DNA of 64,000 bases. Origin: Phycisphaerae bacterium (GTDB lineage Bacteria; Planctomycetota; Phycisphaerae; UBA1845). How positions within the stretch are numbered: the stretch's first letter is position 1; each line of letters opens with the position of its first letter. Under the pieces are notes generated by a model. The model saw nothing but the letters and a program-made list of their open reading frames with translations. It ran no database searches and was not told the origin of the DNA. Shown piece by piece: positions 53,244-62,150 of this stretch. A program made the position numbers and the translations under genes. The stretch is taken from contig JAJDDT010000038.1 of NCBI GenBank assembly GCA_029260165.1, forward strand, positions 1 through 64,000, in the 5' to 3' direction.

Positions 53244-54101
53244 CTATCTGATGCCAACATTCAGTTGATATCTGCCCGGACTTGTCGCACGTCCCTCGAT
53301 GTCGAAATCAAACACTCCGGGGACCAACTGGTTTTGCGCGTTTACCTCAAAGGGCAGTCGCATTGTTCCCGACAACACAATCGTTACGACCGATCCGCAA
53401 TTCGGACCAATCGCGGGACCAGGCACGTCACGAATGTCAAGATTCCGCTGCAAAAGTGTGTTGCCGTTCTGATCGACGTCGTCACGTTCCAACTGTTCAA
53501 ATTGTGGCTGAACCCGATTCACAAGCCGCGTAAACGGCGCGGAGTTTTCGTCACCCGGATCAACGGTGAGCGTTTCAAACACCGATGGTACGAAAACCCG
53601 AGGCAGTTCCACAAGTTCCACCCGCACAACGTCGCATTGAACGACGAGATTGTCCTGTTGGTTTCGAACCAGATCGGGGAATTGTGATATGTCCACCTCA
53701 GCCGACACAATCGTTGAGGAACCATCCACAAACTCAACATCCAGTGTTTCGTTGTCAGGGAAGGTGATCCGAACACGAACCGCCACACGCGGGCGAAGCT
53801 CCGCATCATCCAGCAACGTCGGGTCCAAACCGTCCTGAACCAGAAAAGCGAGCAACTGCTCGTCGAACACCGTGTCGTTGCGGAACGCGACCACCACATG
53901 TCCCGGCGACGTCGGCCCCGTCGGTTGACCCGCAATACCCGGACCAATCACGTCCACAAAGGCGGGATTGAGCGCGCTGCGAATGATGGCTGTGTCACAA
54001 CCCAATGCCAGACAAAAAACACCCGCACAGGCAAACATCAACCGCTGCCACCACGTTCCGCGAAAACACGCGACGAATCGCTCGTCTCGTTCCATCATCA
54101 T
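53244..54101 (-). CDS. Lipoprotein of unknown function (LNPAFV family)
   Basis: 285 residues from the first of three consecutive ATGs at 54101 (AAGGA five bases upstream). The signal runs to FACAGVFCLALGC (Cys about 35). Mature N-terminus DTAIIRSALNPAFVDVIGPG; then FRNDTVFDEQLLAFLVQDGL and several beta strands ending NCGSVVTIVLSG. It is paralogous in its opening and general plan to the downstream lipoprotein. The gene lies 42 bases upstream of that one, same strand, so an operon is likely. Function unknown. Confidence 0.75.
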   Translation of the reverse strand: MMMERDERFVACFRGTWWQRLMFACAGVFCLALGCDTAIIRSALNPAFVDVIGPGIAGQPTGPTSPGHVVVAFRNDTVFDEQLLAFLVQDGLDPTLLDDAELRPRVAVRVRITFPDNETLDVEFVDGSSTIVSAEVDISQFPDLVRNQQDNLVVQCDVVRVELVELPRVFVPSVFETLTVDPGDENSAPFTRLVNRVQPQFEQLERDDVDQNGNTLLQRNLDIRDVPGPAIGPNCGSVVTIVLSGTMRLPFEVNAQNQLVPGVFDFDIEGRATSPGRYQLNVGIR

Positions 54102-54361
54102 TGCGTCCTTATCATGCCGCGGAGTTTGAATCTCAGGGCGGAAAAACCCCGACCTGCCGCAATTATATCGCCAGCCCGCCAACGCTGCTCTGCGGATCCC
54201 TGCCTGTATCATGGTGACTCCAGGTGACCGGTCAAGGGCTGCAGGCCTGTCCACAGCCCAATTGAACGCGGGATCGATTCATCCGCGTGCGATGAATTCC
54301 CCGAACACCTGTCTTGACGAGCGCGAAAGGCCAGGTATGGTGTACCGCTGCACAAACCGAA

Positions 54362-54445
54362 GCGGATATGGCGGAATTGGCAGACGCGCTGGCTTCAGGT
54401 GCCAGTGGGGGTAACCCCGTGGAGGTTCGAGTCCTCTTATCCGCA
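54362..54445 (+). tRNA. tRNA-Leu (anticodon CAG)
   Basis: The acceptor stem GCGGATA (54362-54368) pairs with TATCCGC (54438-54444, G-T tolerated), discriminator A at 54445. The anticodon arm CTGGC-TTCAGGT-GCCAG gives anticodon CAG. A long variable arm (TGGGGGTAACCCCG) marks the leucine class, and the T arm GAGG-TTCGAGT-CCTC is standard. The CCA end is not encoded. Confidence 0.95.
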
Positions 54446-54486
54446 ATTCCTTGTCTGACAACCAGTTGCGACGCCAACCGACTCGC

Positions 54487-55695
54487 CTAAAGCACGAGTT
54501 GAAACTGCGATGTCGCCAATTCTTCAAGCCTGCCTTGATTGACCTCCACGCCCCAGCCAAGCCCGTCCAACGGACCGAGTTTGCCACCATACCTGAATCG
54601 CAGGGACCGATCGACAACGTCGTCGGTAAGAAGAAACCTGCCGAAATTGCTTTCCAGATATCGGACGTAAGGCACCAACTCCAGAAAACGCCTCCCCGCC
54701 GCGGAAAGGATGCTCGTCTCCCCGACCATACAGCCCAGTTGTAACGTGATACCATGCTTCATCGCCAGGTCTGCCAATCGCAGCGCGGGCAGGAACCCAC
54801 CGCATTTGCTGATGCGAATGTTGAATCCGTCCACGACGCTTGCTGCGATCAGTTTTTCGGCGTCGTCAATCGTCACCAGCGATTCGTCGAACATCAGAGG
54901 CTGATGCACGCAGGATTTGAGTTCGCCGAGATTCGCCTCGTCTCCTTTCGCCAACGGTTGTTCGACAAAAACAATATCATCATTCCGCCATTGCGTCAGA
55001 TGATCAATCGCCTGCTGCAACGACCAGGCTCCGTTGGCATCGATGCGCAATGACGCCTTCCCATGTTTGATCGCACCGGCCAGGTATCGCCGTGCGGTTT
55101 GCAGTCGTGCTTCATCGTTCGGTTCGCCAACTTTCAATTTGAAATCACGAATTCCATACCACCAGAAAAGACGTAGTTTTTTTTTCAATTTGTTCAGATC
55201 GCGGTTGGCCAGTACGCCGCTGCATCGTACGGAATTGATGCTGCCGGGTGCGCCGAAATTGTTCAGGCTTAACCAGCCAGCCGCATCGGCGATGGGTCTT
55301 TTGAAGTGACGGGAGAAGGCGTCCAGAAGCGCCAACTCGACGGCAGCGCGGGCGGCGGGGACGGGTTTTCCAATTGCGTCGCGCCACGGTAAATGGTGGG
55401 TTGCGTCCAGGGATTCAGCGAAACTTGACACTCTGATATCCACCAGATGGGGTGCGAAAACCTTCTCGATCGTGTCGATGGCTTGTTCAACGGTTTCACC
55501 GGTCACATAAGGTCGCGGGAGGGTTTCGCCGTATCCTGTAACACCCCCGTACAGTTCGACAGCGACGACGATTGGCTCGGAGACGTTGCGCTGCGACGCT
55601 GCGTGGGAGACCTTCGTGCGCAAAGGGACATCCAATCGATGCACACGGATGCTTTGGATGGCGACGTCGGATGATCGTGCGTTCCTGTTGGCCAT
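54487..55695 (-). CDS. Enolase-superfamily enzyme (muconate-lactonizing / dipeptide-epimerase type)
   Basis: 402 residues from the ATG at 55695. The capping domain (IRVHRLDVPLRTKVSHAASQ) is followed by the barrel with the K-x-K catalytic pair (RDFKLKVGEP), metal ligands Asp in LRIDANGAW, Glu in VFVEQPL and Asp/Glu in MFDESLV, and the second-side Lys in RISKCGG. This is the muconate-cycloisomerase subgroup, which includes o-succinylbenzoate synthase and L-Ala-D/L-Glu epimerases. The exact reaction cannot be read from sequence. It stands between the tRNA and a gene on the same strand. Confidence 0.88.
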   Translation of the reverse strand: MANRNARSSDVAIQSIRVHRLDVPLRTKVSHAASQRNVSEPIVVAVELYGGVTGYGETLPRPYVTGETVEQAIDTIEKVFAPHLVDIRVSSFAESLDATHHLPWRDAIGKPVPAARAAVELALLDAFSRHFKRPIADAAGWLSLNNFGAPGSINSVRCSGVLANRDLNKLKKKLRLFWWYGIRDFKLKVGEPNDEARLQTARRYLAGAIKHGKASLRIDANGAWSLQQAIDHLTQWRNDDIVFVEQPLAKGDEANLGELKSCVHQPLMFDESLVTIDDAEKLIAASVVDGFNIRISKCGGFLPALRLADLAMKHGITLQLGCMVGETSILSAAGRRFLELVPYVRYLESNFGRFLLTDDVVDRSLRFRYGGKLGPLDGLGWGVEVNQGRLEELATSQFQLVL

Positions 55696-55853
55696 TGCGG
55701 GGGCGAGTATACGCGCTGACCTGTGTTTCGTCGCATGATGTCGCGTCGTGATCAGGGTTTCAACTCTGACCCTACGGGTAAGTTCGCGGACTCCATGCCT
55801 CGAATTTCCCAATCGCAAAACATCCAGTGATGATCAGACCGCCGGAGGCGACA

Positions 55854-56966
55854 CTATCTCGCCATCTGCAGGGACATCATGCCGTAGGCGGTGCCGTAGG
55901 GTTTGTGGTATGTGTTGAAATAAAAGTCCCACATGCTGCCGTCGTTTTCCTGGGTCTTGATAATCTCTCCGGCGAGAAGCGGGGTGTACTTCCTGCGATC
56001 CGCTTCGGGCAACTCGTTGATTACCTGTGCGGCGTAGTAGTGTCCGAAGAAGTAGAAATAGCCCGAGTTGGCGTAGTAGGCTTCGTGTGGGATCGGCTTC
56101 TTTCGCGCGACGTCGAGAAATCTGTGGTGCTTGAAAAAATGGTCCAACCCGGTTCGCAAATCGTCCTGTGTGACGGGATACCCGCTCTTGAGCAATGCGA
56201 GGTTGCACACCTGAATCCGCGACAGCGAACCCTTGATCGTGTCGATCCATTCCGAATGACGCGGGGCGGTGATGGCGTTCACCGAATAGGTGTAGGCTCC
56301 GTTACGCATGCGGCAGTGCGCGACCGCTTTGGCTGCGATGCGAAGCATGTCGGGCGGAACATCGAGATCAGCCGCCCTTGCATCATGCAACGCGAGTACT
56401 GCGACGGCTGTCATGAAACTCGTTGCCCAGGCGGGCGTCGGTGCCTTCACCTCGAAATCGTAATAACCCCAGCCGCCCGACGGTGTCTGGTATTTTTGCA
56501 ATGCAGCGATCAGCCTGTTTCCAACGTCGCGCAGTTTGGCCAGTCGTGCTGTGTCGTTCGAGTATCGCGGGTTTTGAATCGCGCGGGCGACACCCTGCAA
56601 ACCATAGATGTACGCCCAGGTGTTGTCGGTGTCCCAATCGGACGGACGTTTGACGACGGCGTTGGCGATCAAATAGTCGACGCCCCTATCGTAGGCAGCC
56701 TGGATCTGTTCAGTTTGCGTCGCATCCTGGAACGCCATGCACCCCAGCGCGGTCGTGGCTGCGATCCACGATTTGTGCGTTTCGGGGTTGGACCAGAACT
56801 CATGAGCAGGCTTGTCCCACGATCCCCACGAGCCATCGTCGTTTTGATCCTCAAGGAGAAAATCCGTCGCACGCTGAATCGTCTTGTCGGACGATGTCGG
56901 GGCGTCGGTAGTTTGTGCGACGACCGAGCCGGCGAGAAGCGCGATCGCAATGACCTGGCGAATCAT
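55854..56966 (-). CDS. Exported alpha/alpha-toroid protein (squalene-cyclase/prenyltransferase-like)
   Basis: 370 residues from the ATG at 56966 (GAGAGG eight bases upstream), with signal peptide MIRQVIAIALLAGSVVAQ. The repeated motif of the terpene-cyclase toroid is visible: ATDFLLEDQNDDGSWGSWD, ALQKYQTPSGGWGYYDFEV and EIIKTQENDGSMWDFYF. The acid motif DxDD of true squalene cyclases is not seen, and the protein is exported, so it is probably a binding protein or a different enzyme of the fold. Same strand and 47 bases from the coiled-coil lipoprotein gene. Confidence 0.8.
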   Translation of the reverse strand: MIRQVIAIALLAGSVVAQTTDAPTSSDKTIQRATDFLLEDQNDDGSWGSWDKPAHEFWSNPETHKSWIAATTALGCMAFQDATQTEQIQAAYDRGVDYLIANAVVKRPSDWDTDNTWAYIYGLQGVARAIQNPRYSNDTARLAKLRDVGNRLIAALQKYQTPSGGWGYYDFEVKAPTPAWATSFMTAVAVLALHDARAADLDVPPDMLRIAAKAVAHCRMRNGAYTYSVNAITAPRHSEWIDTIKGSLSRIQVCNLALLKSGYPVTQDDLRTGLDHFFKHHRFLDVARKKPIPHEAYYANSGYFYFFGHYYAAQVINELPEADRRKYTPLLAGEIIKTQENDGSMWDFYFNTYHKPYGTAYGMMSLQMAR

Positions 56967-57013
56967 GATGAAATCCTCTCGCGTTGCATTTTGCAGTTTG
57001 CTGATCATCCGGG

Positions 57014-57787
57014 TTATTCGTCGTCTTTCTCAATCTGCTTAACTTCGTCTTTGGCGGTTTGGATATCCTCCTTGATCCGGATGATGTTGTTCTCGGCGGA
57101 CAGGAACGAAATCTGCTTCTGGACCATGTCAGACGTCGCTTTTCGCGAGGCGGCGTTGGCGGCTTTTTCGCTCAGATCAACCTTGTGTTCATGTTGGGCG
57201 ATTTCCAGTGGAATCGTTTCCGATTCAAGGATGTTCAATTCGGTCTTCCGGATTTCGAGATTCTGACGCGCACGCTCGATGCGGCGTTGACCGCGTCGGA
57301 TGACGATCTCAGCCGTCTTGTCCGCCAGGTCCTCTTCGGAGTACATCATTTGCAGTTGCTGAAGCTCTTCCTCCGCCTCCCTGAGCCTGTCGGTCGCGCC
57401 GATCAGGTTGAGACGCGTTTGTTCGATGCGAACCCTGATCTCGTGGTCCCTTAATTTGGCCAGCACCGCCTGGGCGAGTTCCACTTCACGACGCGCCTTG
57501 CCAAGATTCTCGTCGTTGGATTGGCGTTGGTGTTCGATGTCGAGACCAGCCTTGGTAACGGCTTCCTTCGCTTCGGCGAGGTCGCGTCTGAGCTTGGCGA
57601 GCTTTCGTTCCCCCTTTGCGATCTTCATCGCCGTTTCGGCTGCATCCTTCTCGTCGGATTTGTTATCCGATGCGTCGGAATCGCTCTGCTGAGGTGCGAA
57701 GCTTGCGGATTTGGTTTCGGGTGATTGGCAGCCGGTAAGAATCAGCGGCAGCGTCAGGATGGCGGTCAGGATTGAACGATTCGGCAT
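57014..57787 (-). CDS. Coiled-coil lipoprotein
   Basis: 257 residues. Lipoprotein signal MPNRSILTAILTLPLILTGC with Cys 20, then a disordered Ser/Asp/Lys stretch (about 21-50) and continuous charged coiled coil (about 50-255, for example RKLAKLRRDLAEAKEAVTKA, DRLREAEEELQQLQMMYSEE). The arrangement recalls the helical hairpin of adaptor proteins but without lipoyl domains. Probably tethered to a membrane and spanning the periplasm. It lies upstream of the toroid-protein gene, probably in one transcript. Confidence 0.75.
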   Translation of the reverse strand: MPNRSILTAILTLPLILTGCQSPETKSASFAPQQSDSDASDNKSDEKDAAETAMKIAKGERKLAKLRRDLAEAKEAVTKAGLDIEHQRQSNDENLGKARREVELAQAVLAKLRDHEIRVRIEQTRLNLIGATDRLREAEEELQQLQMMYSEEDLADKTAEIVIRRGQRRIERARQNLEIRKTELNILESETIPLEIAQHEHKVDLSEKAANAASRKATSDMVQKQISFLSAENNIIRIKEDIQTAKDEVKQIEKDDE

Positions 57788-57913
57788 CGGTTTGTCTCCG
57801 TGTGTTGAGGTTGTCGCTTGGCGAGTCGGATTGTAGCGGATGTCTCGGCTTGAGGAACAGGAAAAAACGGGCCGCCCGGGATATCGGGTTTTGTCGAACG
57901 CCGGCGGGCGTTT

Positions 57914-58432
57914 CTATTCGGAGCGTTCAAGTGTCGCGAGCGTTGCGTCGCGTTCGACGAGTTCTCCCTCGTGGCAACTTATCTGCCTGATGGTTGCGTC
58001 GGCTGGGGCGGACAGGGTCATTTCCATTTTCATCGATTCCATGATGATCAGCGGTTGATGGGCGGTGACGCAGTCGCCGGGGTCGACGAGAATCTTGAGG
58101 ATGGTGCCGGGCATCGGGGCTGTGATATCATTGCCCGCGGCGGCGGTTGAGGCTGCCCCGCTGCGACGCGGGACGTTGTTGACGGTATTGAATTTGAACG
58201 ATTGGCCATCGATCCAGACGAGGATACGGTCTCCGTCGCGATGTGTGACGTAGCGGTGGACCTGATGGTTGATGCGGATCAGACCTGCGTTTGCGGCGGT
58301 GGATTCGATATCGACTTCGTGTTGTTGGTCGCCGACGGTAACGATGGTTTGGGTCGGGGCGTTGGGGTTTGGTGTTTGTAATTCGACCGCGACAGGGTCC
58401 GGGGCGGATGGTGATGTCAGTTTGGTTTTCAC
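57914..58432 (-). CDS. accB: Biotin carboxyl carrier protein (biotin/lipoyl attachment domain)
   Basis: 172 residues from GTG at 58432, which follows the biotin carboxylase stop by two bases and has GGAGGG upstream; a GTG at 58468 would overlap that gene. The C-terminal 75 residues form the biotinyl domain with PMPGTILKILVDPGDCV and the biotin site ESMKMEM (Lys in the centre). The N-terminal part (about 1-90) resembles the linker and beta domain of acyl-CoA carboxylase alpha subunits. It carries CO2 from the biotin carboxylase to a carboxyltransferase that is not in this window. Confidence 0.88.
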   Translation of the reverse strand: MKTKLTSPSAPDPVAVELQTPNPNAPTQTIVTVGDQQHEVDIESTAANAGLIRINHQVHRYVTHRDGDRILVWIDGQSFKFNTVNNVPRRSGAASTAAAGNDITAPMPGTILKILVDPGDCVTAHQPLIIMESMKMEMTLSAPADATIRQISCHEGELVERDATLATLERSE

Positions 58433-58434
58433 GG

Positions 58435-59919
58435 TCAGGCGACCCTCCACGGGCCCAGCGTGTGCCACGGTGTGTCACCATCGACCGTTTGGGTTGATGA
58501 GGCTGATGTTGTTGTTGACTGTTTGCTTGTGGCGGCGGCGATGTAGGCTTCGACGGGTGGGTTTGGCGGTGATGCGTCGATGGTGTGCTCGGTGAGAAAA
58601 TGCGTGTGGGTGTTGCCCTTCGCGAATTCCAGATGATTGATTATGCGCCGGAGATAGGGGATGTTTGTGGTGGGTCCGAGGATGACGAAATTGTTGAGTG
58701 CGTTTGTCATTCCTGCGATGGCTTGCTCGCGTGTCGGTGCCCATGCGATGAGTTTGGCTACCATGGGGTCGTAGTAGACGGTTATTTCAGAGCCTGCGGT
58801 GACGCCCGAATCGGTGCGGATGTTGGGGCCTTGCGGTGGCTGGTAGGCGACGATTTTTCCGGTAGATGGAACGAAGTTGTTGGCTGGGTCTTCCGCATAG
58901 ACGCGACATTCGATGGCGTGGCCTGTTTGTTGGAGGCTGGATTGGGTGAACGGTAATGGTTGGCCTGCGGCGACGAGGATTTGGGCGCGGACGAGGTCCT
59001 GTTGGGTGGTCATTTCGGTGACGGGGTGTTCGACTTGCAAGCGTGTGTTGACTTCGAGGAAGTAGTATTGGCCTTCTGGGGCGAGGATGAATTCGACGGT
59101 GCCCGCGTTGGTGTAGTTGATGGCTTTTCCTGCAGCGATGGCGGAGTCGCCCATTTCTTCGCGTAGTTCTGGTGACAAGGCTGGTGAGGGTGTTTCTTCG
59201 ATGATTTTTTGGTAGCGACGTTGGATGGAGCATTCGCGTTCGAAGAGGTGGACGACGTTTCCCTCGTTGTCGCCGAATATTTGAAATTCGACGTGGCGCG
59301 GGTTTTCGATGTATTTTTCGAGGAAGACGCGGGCGTCTCCGAAGGCTGAGGCTGCTTCTCTTGCGGCGGACTGCCATGCTTGTTCGAGGTCTTCGGGTTT
59401 ATCGACGCGGCGCATGCCCTTGCCACCACCGCCTGCGGCTGCTTTGCAAAGGAGGGGATATCCGATTTTGTCGGCTTCTTTTTGGACGGTTGCGATCGGT
59501 GCGTCATTGTCGCCGGACCATCCGGGAACGGTGGGGACGTTGGCGTTTTGCATGGTTTTTTTGGCGGTGATTTTGTCGCCCATGGCGGAGATGGACTCGG
59601 GGGTGGGGCCTATGAAGGTGATGTTGGATTTTTGGCAACTGCGCGCGAAATCAGCATTTTCGGAGAGGAATCCGTAGCCTGGGTGGATGGCGTCTGCGCC
59701 GGATTGTTTGGCGATGTCGATAATGAGGTCTGCGCGGAGGTAGGTTTCGGCGGTGGTTTTTCCGGGGAACGGGTGGGCTTCGTTTGCGATGGCGACATGT
59801 GGAGCGGCTGCGTCCGGTTCGGAGTAGACAGCCACGACGGTGATGCCCATTTCACGAAGCGTGTGGGCGACGCGGACAGCGATTTCGCCACGATTTGCGA
59901 TGAGGACCTTCTTGAACAT
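58435..59919 (-). CDS. accC: Biotin carboxylase subunit of an acyl-CoA carboxylase
   Basis: 494 residues. ATP-grasp enzyme that carboxylates biotin using ATP and bicarbonate. N-terminal FKKVLIANRGEIAVRVAHTL, glycine-rich loop AAAGGGGKGMR (about 162-172), HVEFQIFGD, the catalytic region ECSIQRRYQKIIEE, and EVNTRLQVEHPVTEM are fully conserved. The C-terminal 35 residues beyond the AccC core are a Ser/Thr-rich linker. With the carrier gene two bases downstream this forms the usual biotin half of acetyl-, propionyl- or methylcrotonyl-CoA carboxylase; the acyl specificity lies in the missing carboxyltransferase. Confidence 0.94.
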   Translation of the reverse strand: MFKKVLIANRGEIAVRVAHTLREMGITVVAVYSEPDAAAPHVAIANEAHPFPGKTTAETYLRADLIIDIAKQSGADAIHPGYGFLSENADFARSCQKSNITFIGPTPESISAMGDKITAKKTMQNANVPTVPGWSGDNDAPIATVQKEADKIGYPLLCKAAAGGGGKGMRRVDKPEDLEQAWQSAAREAASAFGDARVFLEKYIENPRHVEFQIFGDNEGNVVHLFERECSIQRRYQKIIEETPSPALSPELREEMGDSAIAAGKAINYTNAGTVEFILAPEGQYYFLEVNTRLQVEHPVTEMTTQQDLVRAQILVAAGQPLPFTQSSLQQTGHAIECRVYAEDPANNFVPSTGKIVAYQPPQGPNIRTDSGVTAGSEITVYYDPMVAKLIAWAPTREQAIAGMTNALNNFVILGPTTNIPYLRRIINHLEFAKGNTHTHFLTEHTIDASPPNPPVEAYIAAATSKQSTTTSASSTQTVDGDTPWHTLGPWRVA

Positions 59920-60171
59920 AGGGGCGTATGGTAGCGGGGGCGGTGGGGGCTGTCACCGCAGATCAGGCTCGGGTTTCTCATTGATGTTGAGCGATTTGAG
60001 ATAGGGTGTCCCGTGAGACGTTTTACATCCTCGATCCGGATTCTCGATTTCGCGCGAAATTGATCATCGAGCCGCGGTGGTTCTGCAAGGACGGTCGAAA
60101 TCGTGTAGTTCGGGATGCCCGGGACGAGCAAGGCTGGACTTGTCATTGCGAGCGTTTTCGCGGAAGCATGT

Positions 60172-61029
60172 TCAAAGTGTTTCCTGTGATTGATCAAGGT
60201 CGATTGGTCTGGAGAGTCGCGTTTGTCGCATGTCGGACAGGAGTGTGTGGTGGATGGTGGGTGAGCCTGCAAGGAATGGCATCTCCTGGTTGGTGTAATC
60301 GGAAAGGTCGTACGGGAAGCGGGGCTGACCTGTCAGGTCGGTGCATGTTCCGCCCGATTCGGTGATGAGCAACCAACCTGCGGCGACGTCCCATATTTTA
60401 CATTCCAGACAGAAGGAAGCGTCGACGACGCCGCAAGCGACCTGCGCGAGATGCAGCGCGGTCGATCCGACGTTGCGCATGACGAATTGATCGACCCATC
60501 GGTTGATGATCGGCGAGATTGGAACACGACGACCCGAGGGGACAGCGATGATGGTGTCGGCATTGGGTTTGGTGTTGCTCAATACGACGCGCTCGCCGTT
60601 GCAGGTAACGCCGCCGCCTCGATGCCCGGAGGCGGTCCAGCCATTGACGTGGTCACGGATGACACCCATGACCGGTGTGTTGTTGTGAACCAATGCGACA
60701 GACGAGGCGAAGCAGGGGTATTGACGGGTGAAGTTTCGCGTGCCGTCGATGGGGTCGACGATCCAGCAGTATTCGTGAGGTTGATCGTCGTGTGGCGTTT
60801 GGGCGACGGGTGTGTCGGTGGTTTCTTCGCCGATGAAGGCGTGGTCGGGGTATTTTTCGGTGATGCGTTGCTGGAACATTTCCTGGATGCGACGGTCGGC
60901 TTCGGTGACCGGACTGTCGTCGGATTTGTGTTCGACGGTGGTGTGGCCCATGAGTTCGTGGGAGATTTTGGCGGCGTCTGCGGCGAGTGATTCGGCGAAA
61001 CGTCGGGCTTCTGAGAGATCGATCGACAT
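60172..61029 (-). CDS. Inositol-monophosphatase family phosphatase (possibly histidinol phosphatase)
   Basis: 285 residues from the ATG at 61029. Li+-sensitive phosphatase motifs: DDSPVTEADRRIQ (about 36-48), GEETTDTP, WIVDPIDGTRNFT (about 89-101) and the C-terminal WDVAAGWLLITESGGTCTDL. Two or three Mg2+ ions held by the Glu/Asp residues drive hydrolysis of a phosphate monoester. Similarity to HisN-type histidinol-phosphatases is plausible, since many of these are bacterial IMPase-like proteins, but the substrate is not settled. It diverges from the hydroxyacid dehydrogenase gene with 71 bases between starts. Confidence 0.9.
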   Translation of the reverse strand: MSIDLSEARRFAESLAADAAKISHELMGHTTVEHKSDDSPVTEADRRIQEMFQQRITEKYPDHAFIGEETTDTPVAQTPHDDQPHEYCWIVDPIDGTRNFTRQYPCFASSVALVHNNTPVMGVIRDHVNGWTASGHRGGGVTCNGERVVLSNTKPNADTIIAVPSGRRVPISPIINRWVDQFVMRNVGSTALHLAQVACGVVDASFCLECKIWDVAAGWLLITESGGTCTDLTGQPRFPYDLSDYTNQEMPFLAGSPTIHHTLLSDMRQTRLSRPIDLDQSQETL

Positions 61030-61100
61030 TGTCGAATGGTAAGGCAACGACGTGGGGTTGCCCACCGTGGCGGAGCATGCGACGATTCGGACAGGTGCAT

Positions 61101-62048
61101 ATGATAACGGATCGACCGGTGATATTGCTGACTGAAAGCTACGCGGCGGCTGCCATGGAGCGGCTTGCGACGGCGGGAGAGGTGCGCACGGTTGATGGGA
61201 CGGACGAGGCAGCGTTGTTGGGGGCGGTTGGGGATTGTGATGCGCTGGTGGTGCGGAGTTATACACGGGTCACGGCGGATGTGATCGCGGCGGCTTCGCG
61301 ATTGAAGGTGATCGGTCGGGCGGGTGTTGGTCTGGACAATATTGACGTGGACGCGGCGAGGGAGCGGGGGATTATGGTGGTGTATACCCCGGCTGCGTCG
61401 ACGCGTGCGGTGGCGGAGCAGACGTTGGGGATGATTTTGGCATTGGAGCGGCGGATTGTTGATGGGGACGCGATGGTACGCGATGGGCGGTTTGGTGAGG
61501 CGAGGCGGACGTTTGTGTCGCGGGAATTGCGTGGGTTGACGTTGGGGATCGTGGGGATGGGGCGGATCGGGCAGGCTGTCGGGCGAATTTGTGTGAATGG
61601 TTTCGGGATGCGGGTAGTGTTTAATGATATTCGCGACGTTGGCCAACTGAATTTCGATGCAACGGGCGTGGAGAATCGCGAATTGTTTGCAACGGCGGAT
61701 GTCGTGACACTGCACGTTCCGCTGACAAGTGCGACGCGCGGAATGATCGATGATGATGCGTTGAAACATTTCAAATCAACAACAACGCTGATTAATACAT
61801 CGCGCGGAGCGGTTGTGGATCAAAATGCGTTGGCGACAGCAATTGAGGAAGGGCGCATCGCGGGTGCGGCGTTGGATGTGTTCGATCCCGAACCACCGCG
61901 AATGGATGATCCGCTTCTGAGATTATCGAATTGTTTGTTATCACCGCATGTTGCGTCGCGCACGTCGCGGTCACTGGCCGCCATGGAAAACGTGGTCGAA
62001 GACGTCGTGGCTGTCCTGACGGACGGAAATCCAACCCATCCGGCGTAG
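61101..62048 (+). CDS. D-2-hydroxyacid dehydrogenase (phosphoglycerate-dehydrogenase-like)
   Basis: 315 residues from the ATG at 61101 (AGGTG just upstream). The N-terminal catalytic half contains VRSYTRVTADVIAAASRLKV and GRAGVGLDNIDVDAA. The NAD domain has GIVGMGRIGQAVGRI (about 155-169), and the catalytic Arg-Glu-His triad appears as INTSRGAVVD, DVFDPEP and LLSPHVASRT. It lacks the ACT domains of full-length SerA, so it is either a short phosphoglycerate dehydrogenase (serine synthesis) or a related glyoxylate/hydroxypyruvate reductase. Convergent with the large gene downstream; a terminator lies between. Confidence 0.92.
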   Translation: MITDRPVILLTESYAAAAMERLATAGEVRTVDGTDEAALLGAVGDCDALVVRSYTRVTADVIAAASRLKVIGRAGVGLDNIDVDAARERGIMVVYTPAASTRAVAEQTLGMILALERRIVDGDAMVRDGRFGEARRTFVSRELRGLTLGIVGMGRIGQAVGRICVNGFGMRVVFNDIRDVGQLNFDATGVENRELFATADVVTLHVPLTSATRGMIDDDALKHFKSTTTLINTSRGAVVDQNALATAIEEGRIAGAALDVFDPEPPRMDDPLLRLSNCLLSPHVASRTSRSLAAMENVVEDVVAVLTDGNPTHPA

Positions 62049-62086
62049 TAGTCGGACAATCCTCCGGTTATCAGGTCGCAACAGGC

Positions 62087-62123
62087 AAAAAAAGAGGCGT
62101 CGGTATTCAATAGTACCGACGCC
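62087..62123 (-). terminator. Rho-independent terminator of the large exported-protein gene
   Basis: Perfect 10-bp stem GGCGTCGGTA (62096-62105) / TACCGACGCC (62114-62123), 8-base loop. On the minus strand it is followed by CTCTTTTTTTGCC, a T7 run (A7 at 62087-62093 on the plus strand). It lies 28 bases past the stop codon at 62151 and may also stop plus-strand transcripts from the dehydrogenase gene. Confidence 0.9.
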
Positions 62124-62150
62124 CCGGATTGCCTGATTGAGTTGACGGCC

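Noticed and set aside
55827-57266. 479-residue plus-strand frame opposite the toroid protein
   Set aside because: Composition typical of antisense; the opposite strand carries a signal peptide and cyclase-like repeats.
60006-60365. 119-residue plus-strand frame near the IMPase-like gene
   Set aside because: Overlaps the conserved C-terminus of the phosphatase on the other strand; Cys/Trp-rich with no ribosome site.
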